Source: Mytilus trossulus (taxonomy: Eukaryota > Mollusca > Bivalvia > Mytilida > Mytilidae). From it: 64,000 nucleotides of DNA. This document shows positions 24,001-34,479 of this stretch, one piece after another. Under the pieces are notes generated by a model. That model searched no databases. It saw nothing but the letters and a program-made list of their open reading frames with translations, and was not told the origin of the DNA. Every line of letters begins with the position of its first letter. Positions within the stretch are counted from its first letter, which is position 1. Made by a program: the position numbers and the translations under genes. The stretch lies in assembly GCF_036588685.1 (NCBI RefSeq), contig NC_086375.1, positions 6,813,916 to 6,877,915 of the forward strand. The letters run 5' to 3'.

Positions 24001-27000
24001 TAATACGGTATTTATAAACGTAGTTGCCGTAACGCATCCTTTTTAGTACATGATGTTTTTCCTCAATCACTAACCAAAAAAGACGAGTTGTAATGTTTGA
24101 ATTAATCAAAAAGTAATATATTAAAATATCGGTCAATTCAAAAAAACTATTTTGATTTTTTTTGTTTTTGCAATTTTATAACCCATCAATATCCTAATCA
24201 ATCCATGTTTCTGTACTAACTTTTGATTTTTTTAAAATATATATAGATATTTTGTATTTAAGGGAGCACTATCTACCAGATATATAAAAAAAATCTAACC
24301 TATGATCATTTTTCGTTCAATCATTAATGAAAGATAAATATTTCGATTTTAGCAACCAGGAAAATTCATAGTTAAATTTTGTCAAAAAAGTGAATAAAAC
24401 GGTCTTGATGAATTGTTTCCTCGCAGTTGAAAAATTTGACCTGATTGAATTCGTATTCGTGTAAACTTAAAAAGTAAAATCACAAAAATACTAAACTTAG
24501 AGGAAAATTAATTCGGAAAGTCCATAATCACATGGCAAAATCAAATAACAAAACGCATAAAAAATGAATGGACAAGAACTTAAATTTAACCCCTATGCTA
24601 CAGACGTATAACGCATGAATTGTACGTGTCTTGTTATTCAAAGGAAAATTGAAAGAGATACAAAGGTAAATCGTTTGATTGACTGATTCGATTCACAAAA
24701 ACATTCTTACACAGGTCATAACTACGATTAACATCTGGTTTTAATCTATATTACAAATTACACAGACCTAGATAAGTCCATCAGTACGATTTCACTGTAT
24801 TATGTATATTTATCTTTATGTTTATATCTCTTAAATGGCCATCGGAGGTATTCGGATTTCAACTCGATAGTTGAATAGATGGCGTCTTTACTCAAATAGG
24901 CAGGGAACTAAGTTACATATTATCGAGTCCATGCATTGTAATTTGTTTATCTTATACTTTTTATAATTTGGATGAATGGTTTTTACATTGTTCTTAATCG
25001 AATATGAGAACCCTTTTAAAAACGGAATACATTCTTGCTAATTTTGGAATAAAATACCTTCACCTTCAAGTACTGCGCCACTGATTTCCCAAATATCTGC
25101 ACCTTCATCGTCATCAGATCTTGTATACAATAATTCACTGTGAGCTCGTTCGGTAACCATATTTGATGCTGATGCTTGTGCTACGTGAAACAAAACTAAG
25201 TGCAATAAAAGCAAATATAACAGCTTATTTGTTTATAAGATATACGAAGATTTGGTATATATCTAAATAAAAAACGAGAAACATTTTATTAACAATATCA
25301 ACAAACGACAACTACTGAACATCAGGTTCCTTTTTTCTTGCATACTCATAAATGTAAGATTACAATTGATATAAGATTATAAAGATGTGGTATTATTCAT
25401 GGTCAATGAGACAACTCATCTACCATACACAACAATATACAGCTAGCCTACAAAGGGGCTAACGTTACAATGCTTAAACAATAAAAACGCAAAATTTCAT
25501 GTACAAAACAATGAAGGTAAAACCAAATATATATAGGAACAATCGTCAACCAGAAAGTTTTGATTTTGCCATTTTGAAGGGACTTGTAGATTCGATTTGG
25601 TCTTTGAGTTCAGTATTTTGTTATACAACATGTTTAATTTATTTAGTATTCTTCAATAAACGTTGTTCTTTTAAACAGTCAGTTTGTTTCTTATTGCATA
25701 TTTAGTCACAACTTTTCGGCATACTATGGTGACATTTGATAAATATTGAAGACAAGTGTCGACGAAATAGTAATAAACATTTAGTTGGAAGTAGTCATGT
25801 TGATCTTTACAACATCTTAAAAGCTTGAAATTTAAATGGTTTATTCATGGTTTATTCGATTTTTCAGAATTATCGACTGCGGTACATGTAGTTTTATTCA
25901 AACGATTCGCTTTTATTCAATAAAATAATGTTAAGAAACTTTTTTAAGACTATCTAGAATGTTGTCAATGTGTACAGGGGGACACTAATAAAATTGAGAA
26001 TGGAATGAGGAATATGTCAAAGCGAGAACAACCCGTCCATAGAACAGACAACAGCCAAAACTTAAGTCCACCAGTGGGTCTTCAATATAGCGAGATACTC
26101 CCGCACCCGATACCATGCATCCTTAAGCTGGCCCCTAAACAAATATGTATATTAGTTAAGTGATATTGGACGTCTTAATAAACTCCGAATTATACACAAG
26201 AAACTAAAATTAAAATTCATACAAGACTAACAAATGCCAGAGGCTATACTTGGGACAGGCGCAAAAATGCGACGGGGTTAAACATGTTTTTTAAGATCTC
26301 AATCCTTCTCGTATATCTCTAGCCACTGTTAACAAAAACCAAACGCACAACAAAACGCACAGTAAAACTAAATTAAAGAGAAGTCCGAGTCAGAGGAATA
26401 TCAGGCACAATTCATCCTGTTATGGGTTAAATATTATACCATCATCAAGTATATAAGAAGAACATAACCCATGTTAAGCTAACACCTGGTTTTATAATAC
26501 ATATTACTGAACAGTTTGAACACAGACTGCACATTTAGAACATTTCATATCAATAGTTTGCGCACGATCAACGATCAACGATGTACAACCATAAAATTAG
26601 AATTTTGTTTTTCAAATCATAATATTTACAATTTCAAGGAAAACACGTGTAATGTTACAAAATTAACATCAAATCTGTACGATCCCAAAAGATGTTAGCA
26701 GCAAATATCTGTTACGGCTTTGTACCAATCATCTACACTATTTTGGTTCAACATGTTACATGCAAATATTTTTCTCAATGTAAAAACGTTTAAAATCTCA
26801 AATAGAATATAAGCCTTAATAATTTATATAAATTAGAAGATGCAGTATGAGTGCAAATAAGATAGCTATCCATCCAAGTCACTATATGTCAAAAGTAAAT
26901 CATTATAGGTCAAAGTACGGTCTTCAACGTGCAGCCGTGTTTCACACCGAACAGGAATCTATACAGAGCCCCAACATGACAAGAGTAGACCAATTCAAAC

Positions 27001-27397
27001 AAGAAAACCAACGGTCTGATGTAAATAAATTATGAAAAACGAGAAACACTTTTAAAGTTTTGAAGCACATCAACAAACAATAACCATGCACTGAACAACA
27101 GGCACCTGACTAAGTGTATAACACTTTTAGTAATATTGTATTTAACATTATCAAATGGTCAAATGCATTGACTCTGATTTTACCTAAAATATGGCTTCGC
27201 GTCCCACAGTTTGGGCAAAAACTTGCATCGTTTTTCAGCAATCCGTTACATTGATTACCATCCTCCATTTTTCCCTGGCAAATCATTGTTGATCTACTCG
27301 CTTCAATTTTATATCCACAGTCTTCGCAAAACCGTTGACCTTCATTGATATTTAGTCTGCAATTTGGACAATTTCCACTTTGATGTGATATACTCAT
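19917..27397 (-). CDS. Double zinc ribbon / acidic linker / IRG-type GTPase fusion, 4 exons
   Basis: Exons in transcript order: 27397-27184, 25180-25058, 23932-23816, 21071-19917. All three introns are phase 1 and GT-AG. Exon 1 encodes two Cys4 zinc-ribbon units. Exons 2 and 3 are paralogous acidic segments. Exon 4 encodes an immunity-related (p47, interferon-inducible) GTPase. It has the P-loop GRSAMGKST (about residues 196-204), DFPGFGT as G3, and RSKID as G4, followed by the long helical C-terminal part typical of IRGs. IRGs are membrane-active GTPases of cell-autonomous immunity in vertebrates, and invertebrate homologues are less understood. The total is 1609 nt, one base too many. Removing one base from the A8 run at 20706-20713 gives 535 residues. 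The joining of ribbon and GTPase is my inference from phase, strand and order, and transcript evidence is needed. A possible AATAAA (minus strand) lies at 19602-19607. Confidence 0.72.
20706..20713 (-). other. Homopolymer frameshift in the IRG G domain
   Basis: A run of eight A on the plus strand (T8 in the coding sense). Seven would keep one frame across G1 to the C-terminus. As given, translation stops 18-20 bases later, just after the G3 region. Either a sequence error or a real disabling allele. Confidence 0.8.
21280..22003 (+). mobile_element. Penelope-like RT element, 3' fragment 1 (RT end plus tail)
   Basis: Encodes IYPIELEIKDTTDTDKSSSY, LHLEIDNQ and YDKRDD with a stop after GVYIS, then a shifted LIRYSRVC and LLLTRKL. 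The noncoding tail runs from GTGGAGCAGGATCTGCT (about 21788) to CTTCCCTC (about 22000). The assignment to Penelope-like elements rests on the RT sequence style and is moderate. Confidence 0.7.
22330..22850 (+). repeat. Probable interspersed repeat
   Basis: Resembles a widespread mollusc repeat pattern: GTCGAGCCTTTGACTTTAGT at the start, repeated TTGGACAGAAGC / TTTGGACTGAAACTTC motifs, and CAAGACACTGGGTTC at the end. Assigned by style only. Confidence 0.5.
22965..23065 (-). repeat. Penelope-like element tail, short solo reverse copy
   Basis: GTGCCAAAAGATATCAGAGG, GACAGTCAACCTCTTAGATC, GACAACGCAATCAT. Confidence 0.6.
23533..23760 (+). repeat. Interspersed repeat family R3, copy in IRG gene intron 3
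   Basis: AAAGGCAACAGTAGTATACT, CGAAAGTCATAAATCGATTG, AACACATCAACTTAAAGAG, CTGCCATTTTCTGTCTAG. Other plus copies: 2995-3180, 15020-15130, 59826-60125. Confidence 0.72.
23816..23932 (-). CDS. Acidic linker exon, copy B (exon 3)
   Basis: Phase 1 at both ends (117 nt). It encodes QASVSNMVVPDN, then RSTDDEVGDIWNTSDAVLED. Same start and end logic as copy A. Because it is symmetric, either copy can be skipped without changing frame. Confidence 0.7.
24465..24605 (+). repeat. Family R4, plus copy in IRG gene intron 2
   Basis: AAGTAAAATCACAAAAATAC, TTCGGAAAGTCCATAATCAC, CATAAAAAATGAATGGAC. Confidence 0.65.
25058..25180 (-). CDS. Acidic linker exon, copy A (exon 2)
   Basis: Phase 1 at both ends (123 nt). 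It encodes QASASNMVTERAH, then an acidic core (RSDDDEGADIWEISGAVLEGE). The acceptor region ends CACGTAG and the donor is GAAG|GTATTT. It is clearly paralogous to 23816-23932, including the flanking intron bases. Confidence 0.7.
25995..26490 (+). repeat. Family R6, near-full copy in IRG gene intron 1
   Basis: TTGAGAATGGAATGAGGAAT, ACAGACAACAGCCAAAACTT, CTTAAGCTGGCCCCTAAACA, GGGACAGGCGCAAAAATGCG, GAGAAGTCCGAGTCAGAGGA, TCAGGCACAATTCATCCTG. Confidence 0.75.
26857..27040 (+). repeat. Family R1b, diverged copy in IRG gene intron 1
   Basis: AAGATAGCTATCCATCCAAG, ATTATAGGTCAAAGTACGGT, CTTCAACGTGCAGCC, then AACCAACGGTCTGATGTAAA. Confidence 0.65.
27184..27397 (-). CDS. Zinc-ribbon exon (exon 1 of the IRG fusion gene)
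   Basis: Encodes 71 residues plus one base. The first ribbon is CPNC(10)CEDCG. The second is C(9)C(10)CPNCG, so there are eight Cys in all, as in double zinc-ribbon domains that bind protein or nucleic acid. The start ATG is at 27397-27395. Donor TTTAG|GTAAAATC is phase 1, matching the next exon. It could instead be the first exon of a separate short gene. Confidence 0.75.
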
Positions 27398-29722
27398 GGT
27401 TACTAAAATATAACAACATATCTTAATGGAGTGTTATATGAATTAACTTTTTTTTTTAAATTTACATTTATTCGTTAAATTGGATGTGCAAACATCAATA
27501 GAAAAAACGATGAAATGAAAAAAAGGGGACGTCCATACAAACTTACAAAATAATCGACCTTAGGCAAATCACCACCAATACATCTTTTAACCAATTTCAG
27601 TTTTGAAAAAAAAAATCAACAGTAAGAGTGGGATTGTTTGTAGGTTGCATTATTAATCGAATACTACACAACGGACCAAAATTCATCTTTTATTTCAATT
27701 TATTTCGTATATGAATGTTCAAAAAATCAATCAGAGTCTTAAAAATGTAAATATTTACGTACACTTGCATAAGGTCGATTTCTATCCAACGCAGTTCATT
27801 AATCAAACGTTATCAATTAATGTAGTTTGTTATATACCACAAGTAACTTTAATATAAAATCATTGATTTCTGTCTTGAATATAACTACTTGGCAAACATA
27901 AGATTGTGTGATGTAAGATATATGGTTGTTTTGAGTTTTACATAGTTAAGTATTATACATGTGTTGTCTCTTCAATTTGCTTCCACTTGAAGGACTCAAT
28001 TAAGATAACTTTATTTGATACAACGTAAAAAAAAAGTGTCGCATGTGTCTAAATGTTTGAAATTCAAAATTAACTCTGTTGCCCGAACTATTAACCAATG
28101 AAAAAAAGAAAAATGTGTATACATTTCACAAATAAGAGCCAGAAACTATAGTATATATTTTTTTCCGTTGGGATTGTCATATCGCACAATCTGAATTCTT
28201 TGATTTTCGATAAAGTTTATATCAAAATTTCACTAAATTTGAATATCGTAATTTTTTGGCCTCTATAAAAGTTAATATAATTTCAATTTATTTCTTTTGA
28301 AAGTCAAAATGTGCGTCAATGACACATTTAAGTTGGTAAGTTTCATAAACGGGGGAACAGATTATTTCTGCCTTAGACCTATCAAAGATAGAAATTTAAA
28401 ATGAAAACCCAGTTGTCAACAGTACGCGATAACTTCTTAACGTATTGCATGTTTAAATGAATTAACGTTTGCATCTTTAATTTATCAAGAAAAAAAATGA
28501 CCTTACACAGATCATTATATTATGCGTTGACGCAAATTTTATTGTAAAAGAAAAGACCTGTAGTTCTGAAGAAAGAAAATGACTCCACTAATGTATATAA
28601 GACCATATTCAGGATAATTATTGTCAACACAGATGTGCTAAATGATGCCAGCGATGAGACAACCTCCACCAGCAGTGGCATCAACCCAGTGATTGTAAAT
28701 ACATTGAAAAGCAGTCAAGTTTAGCGTTTAAAAGTTCATTGATAACATTCTGGCGTATCACAAAGACACAACTTGTAACATCTCCTTTCATTGGCCGAAA
28801 GATTTAAATACAACAACAATCGTAGTGACACAGGTGACCGACAATGGAATGAAAGTTTACAAATGTTTGGTGAAAAGAATTAAACACGTTTTGTGAATTT
28901 AATACTGGCGTTCTTAATGCATGCAGCAACACAATTATTACAATTTGTGCACGTGAATGAATTCAGCGAAGGCATGTTGGTGTAAAAAAACTTTCAAATG
29001 TTACATCGGCAAAGATTATTTCGTTTGCATGTATGGAACTTAATAATACAAAAATACGTGTGAGAAATATCGTATTTTATAGAAAACAATATAAATGTAC
29101 TGTTTTCCATTTTAATTCGATGAATAGTTAGTTATCTTGTAATTTCATACCGTAGGAATAGAGCTTAACATTATTGAACTATCCGCCACAGTGATATATG
29201 GTAGTATGCATACGCATTTAAAATGATCACACGCATGATAAACTGATAAACGGAATCTCAAGAAATTAAGGATGACTAAATGAATGTGCAAGAAGAAAAT
29301 CACCTTTTTATCAATATATTTAATGAATAAACACGCTTTTTAAAACTGATCATTGTTTTCTATGTTTCTTATTTTAAATATTCACAGTATACTATTTACG
29401 TTTGTTTTTTAACCGAGAATAGAAAAAAACATTCAATTATTATAGATTCATGAAGTATATCGCTGGAGTTTATAAAGTACATTCCTTCCACTGTGCCATG
29501 GTTTTCCATCTCCATTTTTTTCTAAACAAAGCATGGTTGGCTACGTTCTGAATTTACTTAGAATTTCGTTTTTTTTTCAAAATCAAGTAAACTGCATCAG
29601 AAATAAGATCATGATATCGAATACCTAAAACTTGCAAAAGAATATGAATAGTGAACATGAAAGTTGATAATATAAAAAATATCAAACAATATGGTCGGTG
29701 TGTAATTTGGTTATTTGTGTAG
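27398..29722. other. Upstream of the IRG fusion gene, no gene
   Basis: AT-rich. Contains an R2 scrap (GATGAGACAACCTCCACCAGCAGTGGCATC region, about 28645-28690). A TATTTTAG just before the ATG could be a 5'UTR splice acceptor, so the promoter may lie further right. Confidence 0.5.
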
Positions 29723-30003
29723 TTAAGGTGGTACCCAACACTTTCACTAAAATTAATTTGGCTCGTTTAATTTTCAGAAAATTTTGTCAAAGGATTTACT
29801 TTGACCCTTTAACAAAAATATAAAAATTTCAAAATTTTTGAACCAACCGTTTTGTCAGAAAAATTACACTGGTTATATAGCAGTTTGGCAAACACCAATT
29901 TTGATCATAGAGAAGCTTTATATTCCCTTTACAACACAACGTAATTAAAACGTTAAGCTGATTTTACAGAGTTATCTCCCTGTAGTGTTAGGTACCACCT
30001 TAA
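29723..30003. mobile_element. MITE family M2 with TTAA ends
   Basis: Ends TTAAGGTGGTACCCAACAC and GTGTTAGGTACCACCTTAA form terminal inverted repeats bounded by TTAA, the target site type used by piggyBac-like transposases. About 281 bp, no coding capacity. Confidence 0.82.
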
Positions 30004-30129
30004 GTACGGTTTCATAAACTAATAAAAAAAGGCCGGACTGATTAGACTTAAATTTAAAAAGACGGGATAAACTAAAGAGATGCAGGACAAATTGTTGCAT
30101 TCAAGCCTCCCCTCCCCTAAATCAAAAGA

Positions 30130-30400
30130 AAATGGTAGCTCCCTTACGGGCGACATCAAAAGATTAATGAAAGGATAAAAAGAAAATTAACTCGAATAGT
30201 TTTGGTATTGGGGTAAAAATTGCTGCAATTTTCGTTTATTTGACACCGATTTTAAATATATATCCATATTGGTCAATAACGGTTTTCCCAAATTAAGTTA
30301 AGAAGGGGAGGGGGAATCCGTGAGAACACTTTGTGAGTTAATTTTTCTCCCCTGCATTTAACTTTTGATGTCGTCCCTTAATCCAGAGAGGAGACATTTG
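30130..30400. repeat. Possible inverted-repeat element
   Basis: GGGCGACATCAAAAG (about 30148) and CTTTTGATGTCGTCCC (about 30363) are inverted copies about 215 bp apart, directly right of MITE M2. No coding frame. Confidence 0.5.
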
Positions 30401-30674
30401 AATTAAATATTTGATGGGGAAAAAAGTTCAAATTTCAAAGTCTGAAATGCTACTAGTGCTCGAAATCATAAAATAAATGAATTTTTCACGTTAACATGTA
30501 TAAAAGCTAGAAATGAAATTGGATAATCAAGAGCACAATGATGTACGTGAATACGACGTTGGAAGCTTTGACCAGTTACGTGAATATTGATCAGTCCATT
30601 CAACGTTATAGTACGTGTGTTCTATTTTCGCAGCTGTGAGGTCGAAGGTTTGAATTAACCAATGAAAACGACCT

Positions 30675-30785
30675 TTTCTTAGATTACCTTAGCTGTATTT
30701 GGAAACACTTTTTGGAATTTTGGTCCTCAATGCTCTTCAACTTCGTACTTTATTTGGCCTTATTAACTTTTTATAAACTCATACC
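30675..30785 (+). repeat. Family R2, middle fragment
   Basis: TTAGATTACCTTAGCTGTAT, TTTTGGAATTTTGGTCCTCA, ATGCTCTTCAACTTCGTAC. Confidence 0.65.
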
Positions 30786-30799
30786 CTAGATCAGGTCAC

Positions 30800-33270
30800 T
30801 TTATTAATTAACACTCCCAGGGGTTGAATTGAAGAGCAGGTGGTATTCAAGATGCCTTAAATCTGTTTCTAAATAAAAAATATCAAACATGCTAAATCAA
30901 TAGATACAAAAGTATATTAATTAATTGTTAGTGTACATTTATATACCAGTTAAGGTTGCACGTAGTATTTCCTGGACCATAGGTATAATGATAAGTTCTA
31001 CCACTGGCCCAACACTGACATTCATAGTCAACTGAAGTACTTTCGTTATAATATTCAAAATAAAATACTAATATGTATTATATCTGTTTCCCTGTTTTAC
31101 TACATGTTTATTTATAAATAAGTTAGCATTATGAACATTCTCAACATTATTATACAATATTAAAAAAAATAATTTTATAACTTAATATTTTCTTCCTTGT
31201 GCACATCAATATACCATGAATACATAGTTTACAGAAAATCCGAACACATTTAAAATAGAAATGACGATAATCTATAAATAAATCCTAGTAACAGTAGTTC
31301 AATTGATTTGTTTGAGTTTCGGAGTTGTTAGTACGTTCACCGGTTGCGAACATGATTATTGATTGAAAGTTATCATTACATTAATTATCGAATTAATACA
31401 CTTCTAATATACATTATTGAAAGTTAAAATTTCCATTTAACTTAATGATATCACCTTTCGGAAGTAATAGTAGTACAATTTTATGCGACGGTTTAATTTG
31501 AACATTAAAAAGAAGTTATCTTTTGTAATTCATACATTTGATCTGTAAAACATATATATCTTAACCATTTTCATCACGATATTGGTGTTATGCCATCTTA
31601 TATTTGAACATCAAATGTAACAATATACTAGTTTCAGAACTTTTCCTAAATGCTCCGAAGCAAAGTATGGGTTGTTCTTTAATGATCTGACTTTTGCACG
31701 AAAACTTAGTTTTATGAACAGCTACCCATTTTGCAGTTCGCAAATAAATATCACAGAAAAATACTCACCACTGATAATCTATTGAAAATGCATAACGAAT
31801 GATTGCGCAATTGTAACTTCAAGTCAAATAATATTTTACAAAAGATTTAATCTTGCAAGAAAATCAGAGTATCATTCAAATTTCCAAGCTCCTTGAAATC
31901 GGTTCAACATTAAGTACTAACTTACATGTAAACTACGACCCAATCTGTATCAAACTCCAAATTCAGTTAGCTATTGTAAATTTGAGTACTTTTAAAGGAA
32001 TTAAATTTTAAGGTTCTGAAACACTGTTTTGGTGATAAAAACTGCTTTACTTTATGCTATCCTTCTTCATCTCATTTCATTGGTTGCTTTTGTCAATTAA
32101 ATGCACACTGCCTCTCTGATCTTGTGTCTTCGATTTCGGTGATATTGTTAAGCGTTAGACATTTACAGAAAATAACTGAAATGTAGGTCGTCTATTTATA
32201 GAGAAAGTATTATTTCGTTGATGACATCGTCATGTGATATACATAAGATATGCTATACAAAGTTGTGTATCTAAAATAGAAATATGCCGTGCTTTTTTGT
32301 AAACTGCTTAAAAAAATCATCAAGTCTTTTAATTTCTTAAGGTTCATCATAACAAATGTACAAAAATTACTGAATCAACAAATCACAGATTATGAATGTT
32401 TTAAGGCTTTGCATCAACTAGTTTATCAAAGTTAAACGCATTTTGTGTTTCATAAAGATAAAATCGGATTTTGGTGGGTACTTTTGTTCCTTTGCAGAAC
32501 ATTTTAAGATATACTAAATTGGGATACAACTTTGAGATGCTCCCTCCCGGTAAACACTTTATTGTATTGTATTGATTGTCCTCGATCGACAAGGACAATA
32601 TGTATCTACACAACTAAAGGTGAGTAAGATGATTTACCTGAGTAAACAGTATCAAAGCTATACAGGTGTTTGCTAATACTTCTGCAAAAAAGGAACAAAT
32701 GTCAATCAAAAAAAAAAAAAAGATTTTAACTTTCAGAAACACAAATGGCATTTTTAACCTTTATATATGTAGCGGATGCCAGGCCTTAAACTATAAATTG
32801 AAAGGTAAGTTTGTACCAGAGTAGTTTTGAGGTGTAAATACAGTCATTTTTGTTTGTTTGTTATGATGAACCTTACTTTCCCCATTTGAATCGTTTGCTT
32901 ATGCTATACTAGTGTTCAATATCTTATGAATAAACGCTGTTTTTGTTAGCCAATATCAACGTTGGACATTCTTTTTTATGACCAACTCTTTTAGCTTGAC
33001 TTTTAGTTAGAAATGGAGAATACTACTGTATTTTTGAATGATCTCTTGTGTTGTTAAAATATAACTGAAATGTATATCATATATTTATAAATATTTTAAA
33101 CATTCTTATATTTACATACTAAATAGTGTGTAAAAATAACATTGTTAGGCAATCTATAATTTTATTTGTGTAATTGAATTAATCTCTGTACTGATTAATC
33201 CACACTCCCATAGATTTGTATGTCATGTGCTGCTATTTATAGGCACTTAAATATTTATAAACGGATATAG
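30800..33270. other. Intergenic, one orphan open frame only
   Basis: Apart from the exon-like frame at 32401-32631 I see no coding or repeat structure. Confidence 0.5.
32401..32631 (-). other. Orphan exon-like open frame
   Basis: After a TCACCTTTAG acceptor (minus strand) a frame stays open to TAA at 32401 (about 76 codons), with IKCLPGGSISKLYPNLVYLK and TKIRFYLYETQNAF. Codon use looks coding, but I recognise no family and no partner exon. It may be a terminal exon of an unfound gene or chance. Confidence 0.3.
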
Positions 33271-33394
33271 TTTTTGACAGTTTGACTGTCCCTTTGGTAT
33301 CTTTCGTCCCTCTGTTATTTCATTACATTTTCATGTTATATATCTAAAATTTGCCGTACATAAATGTATGTTTTTGCTTGTGAATATGACAATT

Positions 33395-34080
33395 GTTTGT
33401 TAATGATCCATGAAAAATTTAAGAAAGCATAGCCCTGATGTTTTACTCTTTAAACAAGAATGGTATATGAATGCCCATGGTACGTCGATCTTTAAAGACC
33501 TAAATTTTGTAAAACACTTGTCTTACATACATGAGAAATATGCTGTTGTCCCCGCAGATAAAGCCCCCAACAATATCGTTTTTGTGTGTAAATATCATAA
33601 CATAATATGCTTGCAATTAATAAATGAATTAGGTATTGACAAGTCAATTAGAAACTCAACATATACCATAACAATATTTACCAATGATGAAATCCTGGAT
33701 AATCATATTTCTGTTCTATGTTCCTTTGGAATTTCAACCGAAGACAAAGAACTGGAACTTTCATCACTGTATTTGATACCTAAACTACATAAGTATACTA
33801 ACAAGCAACTGTATATTTCTGGGTCTTCGAAGTGCTCCACGAGGTGGTGTAAATCAGTTGTGGATACCAAAAAATTCCAAAGATCTTTTAGAGTACATAC
33901 AATCTCAGACTCTTTAATCTTACAATAGTATTAAACGATTTGACTTTTCTTCATCTTAAAGAAGTATTCTTCATTCCAAACTTAAAGGCAAATTAAAAGA
34001 AAAGGTATTGCATTATTTCAACAACAAAAAAATGGCCAACGTAGATACAAGTATCTGGTCTTTGGGAGGAATACTACTAA
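33395..34080 (+). mobile_element. Penelope-like RT element, 5' coding fragment
   Basis: An open stretch from 33410 to 33928 encodes YAVVPADKAPNNIVFVCKYH, LGIDKS, and CSFGISTEDKELELSSLYLI with PKLHK. This is the N-terminal RT part of the same element. After a stop it decays but still shows RRYKYLVFGR near 34045-34075. The catalytic DD part is absent. Confidence 0.7.
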
Positions 34081-34375
34081 TTATTTAAGTTTTTTGAGAA
34101 ATCTCTAGATTTATAAAAAAAGGTTTATTCTGAAGAACCTATGTTGATATAATAATTCAATAAAAACTCAATAATTTAATTAATAATGATAGGGAAATAT
34201 TAGTTTACAGATTTATTTTATAATTTAATCACTCTGATTAAATCATAAAAAATATTAAAAATGCCTCGTGCCCCTCTTTTTGTCGACTTTTTTTTTACTA
34301 TTATGAACTAGGCTGAAATCATACAGGAACTTCTAAGAATGAAAAATAAGAAGTTAGCAAAATCCTCTTTAACTT

Positions 34376-34470
34376 AACGGTGACCTATAGTTGTTAATGC
34401 CTGTGTCTTTTTTGTCTCTTGTTGACAGTTGTCTCATTGGCAATCAAACCACATCTCCTATTTTATATTT
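34376..34470 (-). repeat. Family R1, short reverse fragment
   Basis: ACGGTGACCTATAGTTGTTA through GTTGTCTCATTGGCAATC, AAACCACATC. Confidence 0.72.
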
Positions 34471-34479
34471 ACTTTACTC

